A stretch of 58,103 nt of DNA from Rhodospirillales bacterium (GCA_947447625.1 CANFKS010000011.1:1-58103), one strand, 5' to 3'; positions 9,824 to 18,287 are shown, numbered from the stretch's first letter. Notes: generated by a model from the sequence alone, not told the origin. Numbers and translations are program-made.

Positions 9824-9914
9824 GGGGCTGGGTCTCGCGGGCGTTGATCGGCGATTTGATCCGCGGAGGTAGACCCGGCATGTTGGGATAACGTCAAGCC
9901 ATATGGGAAGATTC

Positions 9915-10565
9915 ATGCGGATCGCACTTATTCACGCGCTCAAGCACTCCATCCTGCCGATCGAGGCCGCGTTCGCGGCGTTTTGGCCGGAGGCGCGGCT
10001 GGCGAACCTGCTCGATGACAGTCTTTCGGCCGATCTGGCGCGCGAGGGGGCGTTGACGGCCGGGATGACGGAGCGGTTCGTGACAATGGCGCGCTATGCG
10101 GCGGGCTGCGGGGCGGACGGGATTTTGTTTACGTGTTCGGCCTTCGGACCTTGCATCGAGGAATGCGCGCGGCTGCTGGCGCCGATGCCGGTGTTGAAGC
10201 CGAACGAGGCGATGATCGAGGCGGTGCTGGCAGCAGCAGGGTCAACGGCGCGGGTAGGGCTGATGGCGACGTTTGCGCCGACATTGGCCTCGATGCCGGC
10301 CGAATTCGCGGCGGCGGCGCCGGGGGTGCGGTTGGAGACGTGTCTGGCGGCGGCGGCGCTGGCGGCGTTGGACCGGGGCGATGGCGAGGGACATGACCGG
10401 GAGGCGGCGAAGGCTGCGGCGGCGGTGGCGGATTGCGATGTGATCGCGCTGGCGCAGTTCAGTCTGGCTCGCGCGGCGCCGTCGATCGCAGCGGCGACTG
10501 GGCGGCAGGTGTTGACGACACCGGACAGCGCGGTGCGCAAGCTCAAGCGGCTGCTGGCGCCATGA
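9915..10565 (+). CDS. Asp/Glu/hydantoin racemase-superfamily protein with a single active-site cysteine
   Basis: This is a 216-residue protein of the Asp/Glu racemase fold, which also includes arylmalonate decarboxylase and maleate isomerase. MRIALIHALKHSILPIE opens the first half, and Cys74 in LFTCSAFGPC takes the place of the first catalytic cysteine. The second half would normally offer a second cysteine after the last core strand, but reads DVIALAQFSLARA, with no Cys. One-cysteine members can be decarboxylases or isomerases instead of racemases, so the reaction is uncertain. The ATG at 9915 is preferred to 9903 because the alignable sequence starts there and GGAAG lies just upstream. It overlaps the next gene by four bases. 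Confidence 0.78.
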   Translation: MRIALIHALKHSILPIEAAFAAFWPEARLANLLDDSLSADLAREGALTAGMTERFVTMARYAAGCGADGILFTCSAFGPCIEECARLLAPMPVLKPNEAMIEAVLAAAGSTARVGLMATFAPTLASMPAEFAAAAPGVRLETCLAAAALAALDRGDGEGHDREAAKAAAAVADCDVIALAQFSLARAAPSIAAATGRQVLTTPDSAVRKLKRLLAP

Positions 10566-10849
10566 ACGCGGCCCTTTTCCGGGCTTCGCTCGACGACACG
10601 GCGCCGCCCGAGGGCCTCTCGTTGGCGTTGGCCGGATTGTGGTGGGATGCGAAGGGCGACTGGGCGCGGGCGCATGGCTGCGCCCAGGATCAGGATGACA
10701 AACAGGGCGCGGCGGTGCACGCGTATCTGCATCGCAAGGAACCCGACCTCGCCAATGCGCGCTACTGGTATGCGCAAGCGGGCCGGACGATGCCCAGCGG
10801 GGATTTCAAGGCGGAGTGGGACGATCTGCTTTTGCTTCTCCTGCGTTGA
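10562..10849 (+). CDS. conserved hypothetical protein, 95 residues
   Basis: This small soluble protein starts with an ATGA overlap with the racemase-like gene, so the two are translationally coupled. It is rich in aromatic and acidic residues: LAGLWWDAKGDWARAHG, AAVHAYLHRKEPDLANARYWYAQAG, and an acidic-leucine tail DDLLLLLLR. I recall similar 'WWDAKGDWxxAH...YLHRKEgDxxNAxYWY' proteins in alphaproteobacteria without an assigned function. No signal peptide or membrane helix is visible. Its last 44 bp overlap the 3' end of the convergent MFS gene. Confidence 0.8.
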   Translation: MNAALFRASLDDTAPPEGLSLALAGLWWDAKGDWARAHGCAQDQDDKQGAAVHAYLHRKEPDLANARYWYAQAGRTMPSGDFKAEWDDLLLLLLR

Positions 10850-12068
10850 GCGACGGCGCCCTGCGTTCGGCGCGGCGCCACACGAGACCGATGGCGAGGA
10901 TCACCGTCAGGCCGACGAGGGCCACGATTTCGATGGCGGGGCGCAGGCCGATCGTATCGGCGAGCCAGCCGGCGAGGAGTTGGCCAAGCGGCCCGGTGCC
11001 GATGCAAACGGTGATCAGGCCGAGGAGGCGCGAGCGCATACCCGGCGGCGCGCCATTCAGGACCAGCATGGTCTGCATGTTGCTGAACGCCGCCGTGCCG
11101 GTGCCGCCGACGAGGAGCAGGAGACAGGCGGCGGTGAAGCTTGGCAGCAGCGGCATGATGGCGAGCGTCGCGGCGAACAGGGCGGAGCCGCCGATCATCA
11201 TCACACGCGGTGCCAGGGGCGGCGTATTGCGGGCCAGCAGCAGGCCGGCGACGAGCGCACCGGCCGATTCGGCAGCGCCGAGCAGCCCGACCTCGGCGTT
11301 GGAGACATGAAACAAGGTAAGCGCGATCGGGGCGACGAGGGCGGAGTAGCAGAAGACGAAGGCGTTCATCGCGATCGTCACCGCGAGCACGGCGGCGACC
11401 TGGGGGATGCCGATTGCAGTGCGTATGCCGTCAAGCAGGTCGCGCGCCGCAGTGCCGAGGGCGAGGCGGCGGCTGGTCTGCTGATGGGACAGCGGCCAGG
11501 CGAGGCTCAGGTTCACCATGCTCAGCACCAGCGTCATGGCATAGGCGCCGGGCAGTCCGACGAGATCGTAGACGATGCCGCCGACGAGGGGGCCGATCAT
11601 GCGGGTCGAGGCGCCGGCAAGGCTGTCAACGGCGATGACGCGGGACAGCATGCCCGGGGCGGCGCTGTCGCCCACCATGCGGCGGCGGCTCGACATTTCG
11701 GCCGACCAGATCGTGCCGCAGATGAAATTGGCGAGCGCGATGTGCCAAGGCCGGGCGAGGCCGCCCAAGGCAAGGAGGCAGACCGCCGCAGAGGTGGCCG
11801 CGGTGACAACCATGCCGAACTGCATGATGCGCTTGCGGTCGATCGCCTCGGAGAGCACGCCCGCAAAGGCGCCGAACAGCAGCATCGGAAGGGTGCGCGC
11901 CGCAGTGACGAAGGCAACGACGAGGCCGGAATGGGTCAGTTCGAAGGTGAACAGGGCCGAGGCCAGCAGTTCCAACCAGCGTACCACATTGTTGGTGCCG
12001 CCGATGACCCAGAGCCGGACGATGTCGGGCTCCGCGACGCGGCGCGATGGTGTGTTCGGCGTTTTCAT
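10806..12068 (-). CDS. MFS transporter (enterobactin exporter EntS-like class)
   Basis: This 420-residue protein has about twelve hydrophobic helices in two halves. The segment DRKRIMQFGM after helix 2-3 corresponds to the MFS motif A region, and GMRSRLLGLITVCIGTGPLGQLLAGWLAD in the second half is typical of the EntS/MFS_3 group of exporters. The substrate is unknown. The start at 12068 (MKTPNTPSRR) leaves a short cytoplasmic tail before the first helix; upstream in-frame sequence is antisense to the thiolase. The C-terminus (ERRAPSLNAGEAKADRPTPP) overlaps the end of the preceding + strand gene. Divergent from the thiolase with a 91-bp shared promoter region. Confidence 0.87.
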   Translation of the reverse strand: MKTPNTPSRRVAEPDIVRLWVIGGTNNVVRWLELLASALFTFELTHSGLVVAFVTAARTLPMLLFGAFAGVLSEAIDRKRIMQFGMVVTAATSAAVCLLALGGLARPWHIALANFICGTIWSAEMSSRRRMVGDSAAPGMLSRVIAVDSLAGASTRMIGPLVGGIVYDLVGLPGAYAMTLVLSMVNLSLAWPLSHQQTSRRLALGTAARDLLDGIRTAIGIPQVAAVLAVTIAMNAFVFCYSALVAPIALTLFHVSNAEVGLLGAAESAGALVAGLLLARNTPPLAPRVMMIGGSALFAATLAIMPLLPSFTAACLLLLVGGTGTAAFSNMQTMLVLNGAPPGMRSRLLGLITVCIGTGPLGQLLAGWLADTIGLRPAIEIVALVGLTVILAIGLVWRRAERRAPSLNAGEAKADRPTPP

Positions 12069-12099
12069 CCCGGCGCCAGTTTGCGTTGACGGGGTGGGA

Positions 12100-12128
12100 C
12101 TGACCAGGGGCGCGGGATGCGCTATGAT
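12100..12128 (+). promoter_or_regulatory. candidate promoter of the thiolase gene
   Basis: CTGACC (12100-12105) and TATGAT (12123-12128) are separated by 17 bp. The -10 box matches five of six consensus positions, the -35 box about four. Transcription would start some 25 nt before the ATG at 12160, and an AAGAGGGA ribosome-binding site lies between. This is by eye only. Confidence 0.4.
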
Positions 12129-12159
12129 GGGGGGTCTGCTGCGCAAGAGGGAACACACC

Positions 12160-13326
12160 ATGAGCGAGGCCTGCATCGTCGGATGGGCGCATACGCCGTT
12201 CGGCAAACTTGAGGATCCGGATGTCGAGAGCCTGATCGGGCGGGTCGCGCGGGCGGCGATTGATGATGCCGGAGTGGATCCGGCGGAGATCGACGCGGTG
12301 TTCGTGGGCCTGTTCAACAACGGGTTTTCCAAGCAGGACTTCCCGGCCTCGATGGTGATGCAATCAGTGCCGGAACTCCGCTTCAAGCGGGCGACCCGGT
12401 ATGAAAACGCCTGTGCCTCGGGTTCGGCCGCAGTGCATGGCGCGCGGGATTTCCTGGCGGCAGGGCGGGGGCGCTTCGCGCTGGTGGTCGGTGCCGAGAA
12501 GATGACGGCGACGCCCAATCCGCAGGTGGGCGATATCCTGTTGTCGGCCTCATATCGCAAGGAGGAAGGCGATATCCCGGCTGGGTTCGCAGGCGTGTTT
12601 GGGCGGATCGCCGAGCGCTATTTCCAGAAATATGGCGATCAGTCCGACGCGCTGGCAGCGATTGCGGCAAAGAACCATCGCAATGGTGTCGATAACCCCT
12701 ATGCCCAGATGCGGCGCGATCTGGGGTTCGATTTCTGCCGCACCTTGAGCGACAAAAACCCCTACGTGGCGCCGCCGCTGAAGCGGACGGATTGTTCGCT
12801 CGTATCGGACGGGGCGGCAGCGCTGGTGCTGGCCGATGAAGAGACGGCTCGGACGTTGGGCAAGGCGGTGAAATTCCGCGCTGCTGTTCATGTCAATGAT
12901 TTCCTGCCGTTGTCGCGACGCGACCCGACCGCCTTCGAAGGCGCGGCGGTGGCGTGGCGCCAGGCGCTGAGCGATGCGGGGCTGGCCTTGGAAGATCTGT
13001 CGTTCGTCGAGTCGCATGACTGCTTCACCATCGCCGAACTGCTGGAATACGAAGCGATGGGGCTGACCGCACCCGGCCAGGGCGCGCGAGCGGTGCTCGA
13101 GGGCTGGACGGCGAAGGACGGGCGGCTGCCGGTCAATCCGTCGGGCGGGCTGAAGGCCAAGGGCCATCCGATCGGTGCAACGGGGGTGTCAATGCATGCG
13201 ATCGCGGCGATGCAGTTGACCGGCACGGCGGGGACGATGCAGTTGCCGCGGGCCGATGTCGCCGGGGTGTTCAACATGGGTGGCGCGGCGGTGGCGAATT
13301 ACGTGTCGATCCTGGAGCCTTTGTAG
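12160..13326 (+). CDS. thiolase-superfamily protein (SCPx/lipid-transfer type acetyl-CoA acyltransferase)
   Basis: At 388 residues this matches the SCPx-type thiolases. The acylated Cys is Cys85 in ENACASGSAA. The second active site is seen as GGLKAKGHPIGATG around residue 335, with His in GHP, and as VESHDCFTIAELL. The terminal C-G motif of classical biosynthetic thiolases is absent; the C-terminus reads FNMGGAAVANYVSILEPL. Such proteins cleave 3-oxoacyl-CoAs or take part in side-chain and branched-chain degradation, and are often partnered with a DUF35 OB-fold protein, which is not present here. The gene is flanked by a divergent MFS exporter and a convergent SARP-like regulator. Confidence 0.9.
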   Translation: MSEACIVGWAHTPFGKLEDPDVESLIGRVARAAIDDAGVDPAEIDAVFVGLFNNGFSKQDFPASMVMQSVPELRFKRATRYENACASGSAAVHGARDFLAAGRGRFALVVGAEKMTATPNPQVGDILLSASYRKEEGDIPAGFAGVFGRIAERYFQKYGDQSDALAAIAAKNHRNGVDNPYAQMRRDLGFDFCRTLSDKNPYVAPPLKRTDCSLVSDGAAALVLADEETARTLGKAVKFRAAVHVNDFLPLSRRDPTAFEGAAVAWRQALSDAGLALEDLSFVESHDCFTIAELLEYEAMGLTAPGQGARAVLEGWTAKDGRLPVNPSGGLKAKGHPIGATGVSMHAIAAMQLTGTAGTMQLPRADVAGVFNMGGAAVANYVSILEPL

Positions 13327-13342
13327 GCGCAGACGGGCGGGA

Positions 13343-15373
13343 TCAGGCGGGGAGGCCGGCGCGCAGCAGGCCTTCGCGATAACGCGCGAGGTCCGCAGGT
13401 TTTTGCAAAGGCGTGCGTGCGACGGAGAGGTCAACGCGAAATGCCGGTTCGAGGGCGAGCAGGCGCGGCACCAGGGCGGCCGCGTCCTGCAGGCGGCCGA
13501 GATGGCCCAGAGCGGAAAGCAGGATTTTGTAGGCCGAAGTGAATTGCGGGTTGAGAGACAAGGCCTCCCGCCCGAGCAGCACCACACTCTCGAACTCGCC
13601 CAGCATCAGAAGGGCGAGCATGTGCGCCATATCAAAGAAGAAGCCGTGCGGGTCCAACGGCGAGAGGGCGCGGCCCTGGATGATGCGGCGGATCGCCTCC
13701 TCATGGCGGCCCGCATAGCACGCAGCGAGGCTCGACAGCGCCCAGGCCAGGGGCAGCGAGGGATTGAGCGCAAGCGCGCGTTCGTGAAGTTGAACGGCCT
13801 CGTCGATGCGGCCGTGCAGAAAAGCGTGGACGTGACCGGCGACGGTCAGGGCACGGGCGTCGGACGGGTCGAGTGCTACGGCGCGTTCGGCGAGACGGGC
13901 GGCGGCGGCCATCGCCTGGGCAGGGTTTTCGGCCCAGTTCTGGCCGACCAGGAAAATGTGCCAGCAGGCATACCACGTATGGGCGGTGGCGTAGTCAGGG
14001 TCGATGCGGATGGCCTCGGCGAGGATCGGGCCCGCGGCGCGGAAGGCGTGTTCCTCCAGGCGGTAGATCGCTGGGATGGTACCCATCGTCAGACGGTAGG
14101 CATCGGTGGCGTCGCCGGACCGGCTGGCGGCGCGTTCACCTTCACGGAGCAAGACGGCGGGGTCGATCTGGGCGACGGTTTCAGAGGCAATCTGGTCCTG
14201 CAGGCGGAGCAGGTCATGCGCCGAGCGATCGAACCGCGTGGCCCACAGCACTTCGGCGCCGGCGCACAGATCAAGCAGGCGGATGGAGACGCGGATGATA
14301 TCGCCGCTGCGCTGAATGGTGCCATCGAGCAGGAAGTCGAGGGCGAGATCACGCCAGCCCGGCCGGTCCTCGCCCGGTTCGCCGTCCAGGCAGGCGAGCG
14401 AGGGGCTGGCGACCAGAAAGAACCATCGGAAGCGCGCGAGCGCTGTGGTGATCTCCTCGGCCAGGCCAAGGGAAAGCGGGTCGTTGGCATCGCCATCGAT
14501 CCGTCGGAACGGGCGCACACCGAGCCGGGCCCCCCGAGCCCGCTGCGGCGGCGGCCTGGTGCGCATCGTCGGGGCCGAGGCGGGTTCCGACATGGCTCCC
14601 ACCAGCGCGCGGGTCGCAGCGGCGGGCGCGATCTTGGCGCGATCTGCCAATTCGGCAACGCAGCGCTGATAGGTCTCCAGCGCGGTCGCCCGCCGGCCAA
14701 GGGCGAGGTGGCCGGCGATGACGACGCGCCAGGCGGCTTCGTTCACGGGGTCTACTGTGAGCAATTGTTCGGCCGCCATGATGGCGACCAAGGGTTCGAC
14801 CGCGCCGAGCGTGCCATCGGCGAAGGCCGCCTCGGCCACCGAGATCGCCGCGCGGCCGAGCCGCCGTCGCTCGGTGAAGAGCCAGGAATCGAAGGCGGGA
14901 CCGAGGCCGTCCAAGTCGCTCAGCAATGGCAGGGCCGAGAGACTGCCGAGCCGTGCATCAAAGATGATGGAGCGGGTATCGAGCAGCAGGTGATTGCGTT
15001 CGGCAACCAGGGCAGACGAGCCGACAGCGGCGAACATGCCTTGAATTTCGTGGACACATTGACGAAGCGAGGCGCGGCCCTGGTCCCGGTCACGCTGGCT
15101 CCAGAGCAGGGTTGCGAGTTGGTCACGCAGCACCGGCCGCGGCGCGGCGAGTACCAGGACGGCCAACACGGCACGGCTTCTGCGGATCCGGGGCGTATGG
15201 TCGATGCCTTGTGCATCAAGAACTTGCATGGTCCCGTAGAGCGCGATCCGCACCAGGCCGTCCGGTTCCGCTGCCGCAACGGGAGAGCCGTTCGAGTGGC
15301 TCGCGTCTGACGGCTCGGTTGGATCGTTGGGTGATATGTTCACGGCTGCGACGACCTTACCAACCGCCATCAT
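13343..15373 (-). CDS. SARP/BTAD-type transcriptional regulator with TolB-like and TPR regions
   Basis: This is a 676-residue multidomain protein. Residues about 40-130 look like the winged-helix DNA-binding domain of SARP/AfsR regulators (VRIALYGTMQVLDAQG..RSRAVLAVLVLAAPR..LRDQLATLLWSQRDRDQGRASLRQ). About 150-260 is the alpha-helical bacterial transcriptional activation (BTAD) region. Around 285-400 there is a TolB-like stretch, as found in CadC- and adenylate-cyclase-like regulators (LGLAEEITTALARF.. LLDGTIQRSGDIIRVSIRLLD). The last 270 residues are TPR-like helical pairs (RLAERAVALDPSDARALTVAGHVHAF; HERALALNPSLPLAWALSSLAA). No membrane helix is visible. The gene starts just inside an AT-rich divergent region with a tandem operator-like repeat. 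Targets are unknown. Confidence 0.82.
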   Translation of the reverse strand: MMAVGKVVAAVNISPNDPTEPSDASHSNGSPVAAAEPDGLVRIALYGTMQVLDAQGIDHTPRIRRSRAVLAVLVLAAPRPVLRDQLATLLWSQRDRDQGRASLRQCVHEIQGMFAAVGSSALVAERNHLLLDTRSIIFDARLGSLSALPLLSDLDGLGPAFDSWLFTERRRLGRAAISVAEAAFADGTLGAVEPLVAIMAAEQLLTVDPVNEAAWRVVIAGHLALGRRATALETYQRCVAELADRAKIAPAAATRALVGAMSEPASAPTMRTRPPPQRARGARLGVRPFRRIDGDANDPLSLGLAEEITTALARFRWFFLVASPSLACLDGEPGEDRPGWRDLALDFLLDGTIQRSGDIIRVSIRLLDLCAGAEVLWATRFDRSAHDLLRLQDQIASETVAQIDPAVLLREGERAASRSGDATDAYRLTMGTIPAIYRLEEHAFRAAGPILAEAIRIDPDYATAHTWYACWHIFLVGQNWAENPAQAMAAAARLAERAVALDPSDARALTVAGHVHAFLHGRIDEAVQLHERALALNPSLPLAWALSSLAACYAGRHEEAIRRIIQGRALSPLDPHGFFFDMAHMLALLMLGEFESVVLLGREALSLNPQFTSAYKILLSALGHLGRLQDAAALVPRLLALEPAFRVDLSVARTPLQKPADLARYREGLLRAGLPA

Positions 15374-15402
15374 TCATGAATAGGAACGAATATTTATTGT
15401 TA

Positions 15403-15420
15403 ATTTGACGCTATTTGACG
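15403..15420. promoter_or_regulatory. tandem ATTTGACG direct repeat upstream of the SARP-like gene
   Basis: ATTTGACG occurs at 15403-15410 and again at 15413-15420, a 10-nt period, 30 bp upstream of the regulator's start in a markedly AT-rich stretch (15371-15435). Read towards the regulator the unit is CGTCAAAT, followed by an AT-rich TAAATAT that could be a -10 box. SARP proteins bind direct repeats one helical turn apart overlapping the -35, so autoregulation is plausible. The remainder of 15436-15623 shows no gene or recognisable signal. Confidence 0.45.
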
Positions 15421-15623
15421 ATTTTATAACGATAGAGCGCCCCGTCGCGGTGCTTTTGGCCTGCCGGGACGGTGCCGATTGTCACACTGCGTCCGGCATC
15501 CCGCGCGGTTCGACCTGACGAATTGCCGCTTGTGCGGGGTTGATCGCCGGAGGCGACGTTCAGGGCTGGCTTCGAATCGGGGGACCGGGTCACCATGACG
15601 TTCCGACAACCACTCTGCCCGAA

Positions 15624-16157
15624 ATGGATCCATTCAATATGCTGAAGTTGCTGTTTCCCGCCTTCGCAGCGGTGCTGATGCTCGCGGCCTGCTCAGGCTC
15701 CGACTCGGCGAACTCCTCCACCACGTCGGGCAATGGCGCGGGTGCCAATGGTGCCGGCGGAAGCGGCTCGAAGGTTATCCGCCCAGGGAGCCAGGAGGAC
15801 CTGGCCGCCAATGTCGGGGATCGCGTGTTCTTCGACAGCGACAAAGCAACCATCGCAGGCAGCAGCGCCCCGGCGCGAACCAATACGACAACGCTCGACA
15901 AGCAGGCGGCATGGCTGAAGCAGTATCCGCAGACTATGATCACCATCGCCGGCAATGCGGATGAGCGGGGCACCAGCGAATACAACCTTGCCCTCGGCCA
16001 GCGCCGCGCCCAGGCTGCGCAGTCCTATCTCGTTGCCAAAGGCGTCGCGCAGAGCCGCATGAACGTCATCAGCTATGGCAAGGAGCGGCCGACCGCGCTC
16101 GGCTCCAGCGCTGATGCCTGGGCCCAGAACCGCAGCGCAATCACGTCGGTTCGCTAG
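15624..16157 (+). CDS. pal: peptidoglycan-associated lipoprotein Pal (OmpA family)
   Basis: This 177-residue outer-membrane lipoprotein has a signal peptide with lipobox LMLAAC; Cys23 would be lipidated. A low-complexity Ser/Gly/Asn spacer (SSTTSGNGAGANGAGGSGS) follows, then an OmpA-like peptidoglycan-binding domain with VFFDSDKATI, TITIAGNADERGTSEYNLALG-type sequence near 110-130, and RMNVISYGKERP. It links outer membrane and peptidoglycan and works with Tol proteins, but no tol gene is in the window. Starts at 15624 or 15639 are both possible; neither has a clear Shine-Dalgarno. The TAG stop is the first triplet of repeat copy 2. Confidence 0.88.
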   Translation: MDPFNMLKLLFPAFAAVLMLAACSGSDSANSSTTSGNGAGANGAGGSGSKVIRPGSQEDLAANVGDRVFFDSDKATIAGSSAPARTNTTTLDKQAAWLKQYPQTMITIAGNADERGTSEYNLALGQRRAQAAQSYLVAKGVAQSRMNVISYGKERPTALGSSADAWAQNRSAITSVR

Positions 16158-16259
16158 GGCCTGATGATTTCCGGCGGAATCGCCAAAGTCTGAATCAGGC
16201 GATCAAACAAGGAGTTAAAGCGGGATGCCTTCGCCTATGAGCAGGCATCCCGCTGTAGA
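16155..16259. repeat. two-hairpin intergenic element, copy 2 (reverse orientation)
   Basis: Here the CCTGATGATT..GAATCAGG hairpin comes first (16157-16200), then the linker GATCAAACAAGGAGTTAA, then the stem AGCGGGATGCC (16219-16229) with GGCATCCCGCT (16244-16254). It is the mirror order of copy 1. The Pal stop TAG lies at its left edge. Together with the diverged element at 16300-16368 it accounts for most of the 309-bp gap before the amidohydrolase. Confidence 0.85.
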
Positions 16260-16299
16260 CCAGGCCCGCGTGATCCATCCGCTGCGCGGCCGCCTGGAG

Positions 16300-16368
16300 C
16301 CGCTTGAGCGCGATGGTTTATCGCGTGATTTGTATCGCTCGCGGTTCTGTCTTCGGCGATCGCGCGCT
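16300..16368. repeat. diverged element (family 2), copy B
   Basis: CCGCTTGAGC...GGTTTATCGCGTGATT followed, after 25 bp, by GCGATCGCGCGC (16356-16367). It aligns with copies at 30717 and 40355 over about 68 bp and shares the linker-like segment of the two-hairpin element but not its right hairpin. It lies in the 5' region of the amidohydrolase gene. Confidence 0.6.
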
Positions 16369-16466
16369 CAGCGTTCGATCCATGGATTGAAACAGCGGCG
16401 CCGACAGGCGAATGTCACGGTCGATTGGCACTCTCGACTGCCGATCGGCAACCTGAAGGGCATCTT

Positions 16467-18185
16467 ATGTACGACATTGTCATCGCTGGCGGAACCATTG
16501 TCGATGGCAGCGGCGCGCCGGCTTTCACGGGTGATGTGGCCATCGATGGCGACCGCATCGTGCAGGTTGGCGGCAAGGCCGGGCCGGCGCGACGGCGGAT
16601 CGATGCTGCCGGCGCCCTGGTCACGCCGGGCTGGGTGGACGTGCACACCCATTACGACGGCCAGGCGACCTGGGATCCGGTGCTGGCCCCCTCGTCCTGG
16701 AACGGCGTTTCCACCATCCTTTTCGGCAATTGCGGCGTTGGTTTCGCGCCGGTGCGCCGCGAGCACCGTCAGGGCCTGATCGATCTCATGGAGGGGGTGG
16801 AGGACATCCCGGGCATTGCGTTGGCCGAGGGCCTGAAATGGGACTGGGAGAGCTTTCCCGATTATCTGGATGCCCTGGAGCGCCTGCCGCGCACCATCGA
16901 TATCGCAGCCCAGGTGCCGCATCACCCGTTGCGCGTCTATGTCATGGGCGATCGGGCGCTCCGGCGCGAAATGGCGACGCCGGCCGATATCGCCGAGATG
17001 CGTGCGCTCACCGCGGATGCCTTGCGGGCGGGCGCGTTCGGCTTCACCACCTCGCGTACCGAACAGCACCGCACACCGCAGGGCGATCTCGTCCCCGGCC
17101 GCAACGCCGCACCCGCGGAGCTTCTGGGCATCGGTCGAGCCATCGGTGACGCCGGTGGCGGGGTGTTCGGCATGCTGAGCGACTTCGAGGACGAGGCTTC
17201 CGAGTTCCGGTGGATGACGCAGCTGGCGCTGGAGAACAACTGTCCGCTGTGGTTCCTGCTGACCGATCGCGCCGGCGATCCCAACCGCTGGCGCCGCCTG
17301 ATGGACACCGCCGGTGTGGCGCGTGGCAAAGGGGCGGCGATCTCCGCCCAGGTCGCCGGGCGGCCGGTCGGCTTGATCCTTGGCCTGACGACCTCGCTCA
17401 ACCCGTTCAGCGGGCGCCCGAGCTTCGCCCGCCTCGCCGGTTTAGCGCCAGCGGAACGACTGGCCCGACTGCGCGATCCGGCCATGCGCGCGACCATCCT
17501 GGCCGAGGAGCCATCGGCGGCACTGCTCGATATTCTGCCGCCGCTGCATCGCGCCGTGGCAACCCGTTGGGACAAGATGTTTCTGCTCGGCGACCCGCCG
17601 CAATACGAGCCAGCCCCGGAAGCCTCAATCGCCGCTGCGGCGGCGCGCGCGGGGCTTGGCGCGGCCGAATTCGTCTACGACTACCTCGCCAGCGGCGATG
17701 GCGGGCAGATGATCTTTTTCCCCGTGGTGAACTACACTGCCGGGGACCTGGGCGTGGTGCAGGAGATGATCTCCGACCCGTCCTCCGTGCTCGGCCTGTC
17801 CGATGGCGGCGCCCATTGCGGGCTGATCTGCGACGCCTCGATGCCGACCTTCATGTTGACGCATTGGGTCCGCGATCGCGCGCGCGGGCCTCGCCTGCCG
17901 CTCGAATGGACAGTGAAGCGGCAAACCCACGATACCGCACGCTATTTCGGCTTCAACGACCGTGGCGTGCTGGCCCCCGGGATGAAGGCCGACGTCAACG
18001 TCATCGACTTCGACAACCTGCGGCTGCACCACCCCGAGATGATCTTCGATCTCCCGGCTGGAGGGCGCCGCCTCGTCCAGCGCGTCGATGGCTATCTTGC
18101 CAGCCTTGTCAGTGGCGTTGCGACGTTCGAGGGCGGGCACGAAACCGGCATGCGGCCCGGCCGTCTGGTTCGTGCGGTACGGTAG
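16467..18185 (+). CDS. N-acyl-D-amino-acid deacylase-like amidohydrolase
   Basis: This 572-residue member of the amidohydrolase-3 group resembles D-aminoacylases, which remove acyl groups from N-acyl-D-amino acids. The metal-binding HTH is at residues 60-62 in GWVDVHTHYDGQ, next to the usual QATWDP. GNCGVGFAP and LMEGVEDIPG are the group's landmark stretches, and SDGGAHCGLICD near the end carries the conserved active-site Asp. The final part, GVLAPGMKADVNVIDFDNL, forms the composite beta-sandwich. The start at 16467 (MYDIVIAGGTIVDG) has GAAGGG upstream. It lies alone between two repeat elements, next to a D-amino-acid-unrelated oxidoreductase pair, so the acyl substrate may differ from an amino acid. 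Its stop is the TAG edge of repeat copy 3. Confidence 0.87.
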   Translation: MYDIVIAGGTIVDGSGAPAFTGDVAIDGDRIVQVGGKAGPARRRIDAAGALVTPGWVDVHTHYDGQATWDPVLAPSSWNGVSTILFGNCGVGFAPVRREHRQGLIDLMEGVEDIPGIALAEGLKWDWESFPDYLDALERLPRTIDIAAQVPHHPLRVYVMGDRALRREMATPADIAEMRALTADALRAGAFGFTTSRTEQHRTPQGDLVPGRNAAPAELLGIGRAIGDAGGGVFGMLSDFEDEASEFRWMTQLALENNCPLWFLLTDRAGDPNRWRRLMDTAGVARGKGAAISAQVAGRPVGLILGLTTSLNPFSGRPSFARLAGLAPAERLARLRDPAMRATILAEEPSAALLDILPPLHRAVATRWDKMFLLGDPPQYEPAPEASIAAAAARAGLGAAEFVYDYLASGDGGQMIFFPVVNYTAGDLGVVQEMISDPSSVLGLSDGGAHCGLICDASMPTFMLTHWVRDRARGPRLPLEWTVKRQTHDTARYFGFNDRGVLAPGMKADVNVIDFDNLRLHHPEMIFDLPAGGRRLVQRVDGYLASLVSGVATFEGGHETGMRPGRLVRAVR

Positions 18186-18287
18186 AGCCTGATGATTTTT
18201 GGCGGAGTTGCCAAAAGTCTCAATCAGGCGATCAAACAAAGAATTGGAGCAGGATGCCTTCGCCCATCAGAAGGCGTCCCGCTCTAG
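18183..18287. repeat. two-hairpin intergenic element, copy 3 (reverse orientation)
   Basis: Begins TAGAGCCTGATGATTTTTGG (the TAG is the amidohydrolase stop) and closes with a somewhat eroded hairpin AGCAGGATGCCTTC...GAAGGCGTCCCGCT ending in CTAG at 18284-18287. The two arms now differ at two positions, suggesting age. It lies 66 bp from the convergent GMC gene. Confidence 0.82.

Noticed and set aside
12086-12128. TTGACG at 12086 as -35 for the thiolase promoter
   Set aside because: It is 31 bp from the TATGAT box; the CTGACC at 12100 has the proper 17-bp spacing.
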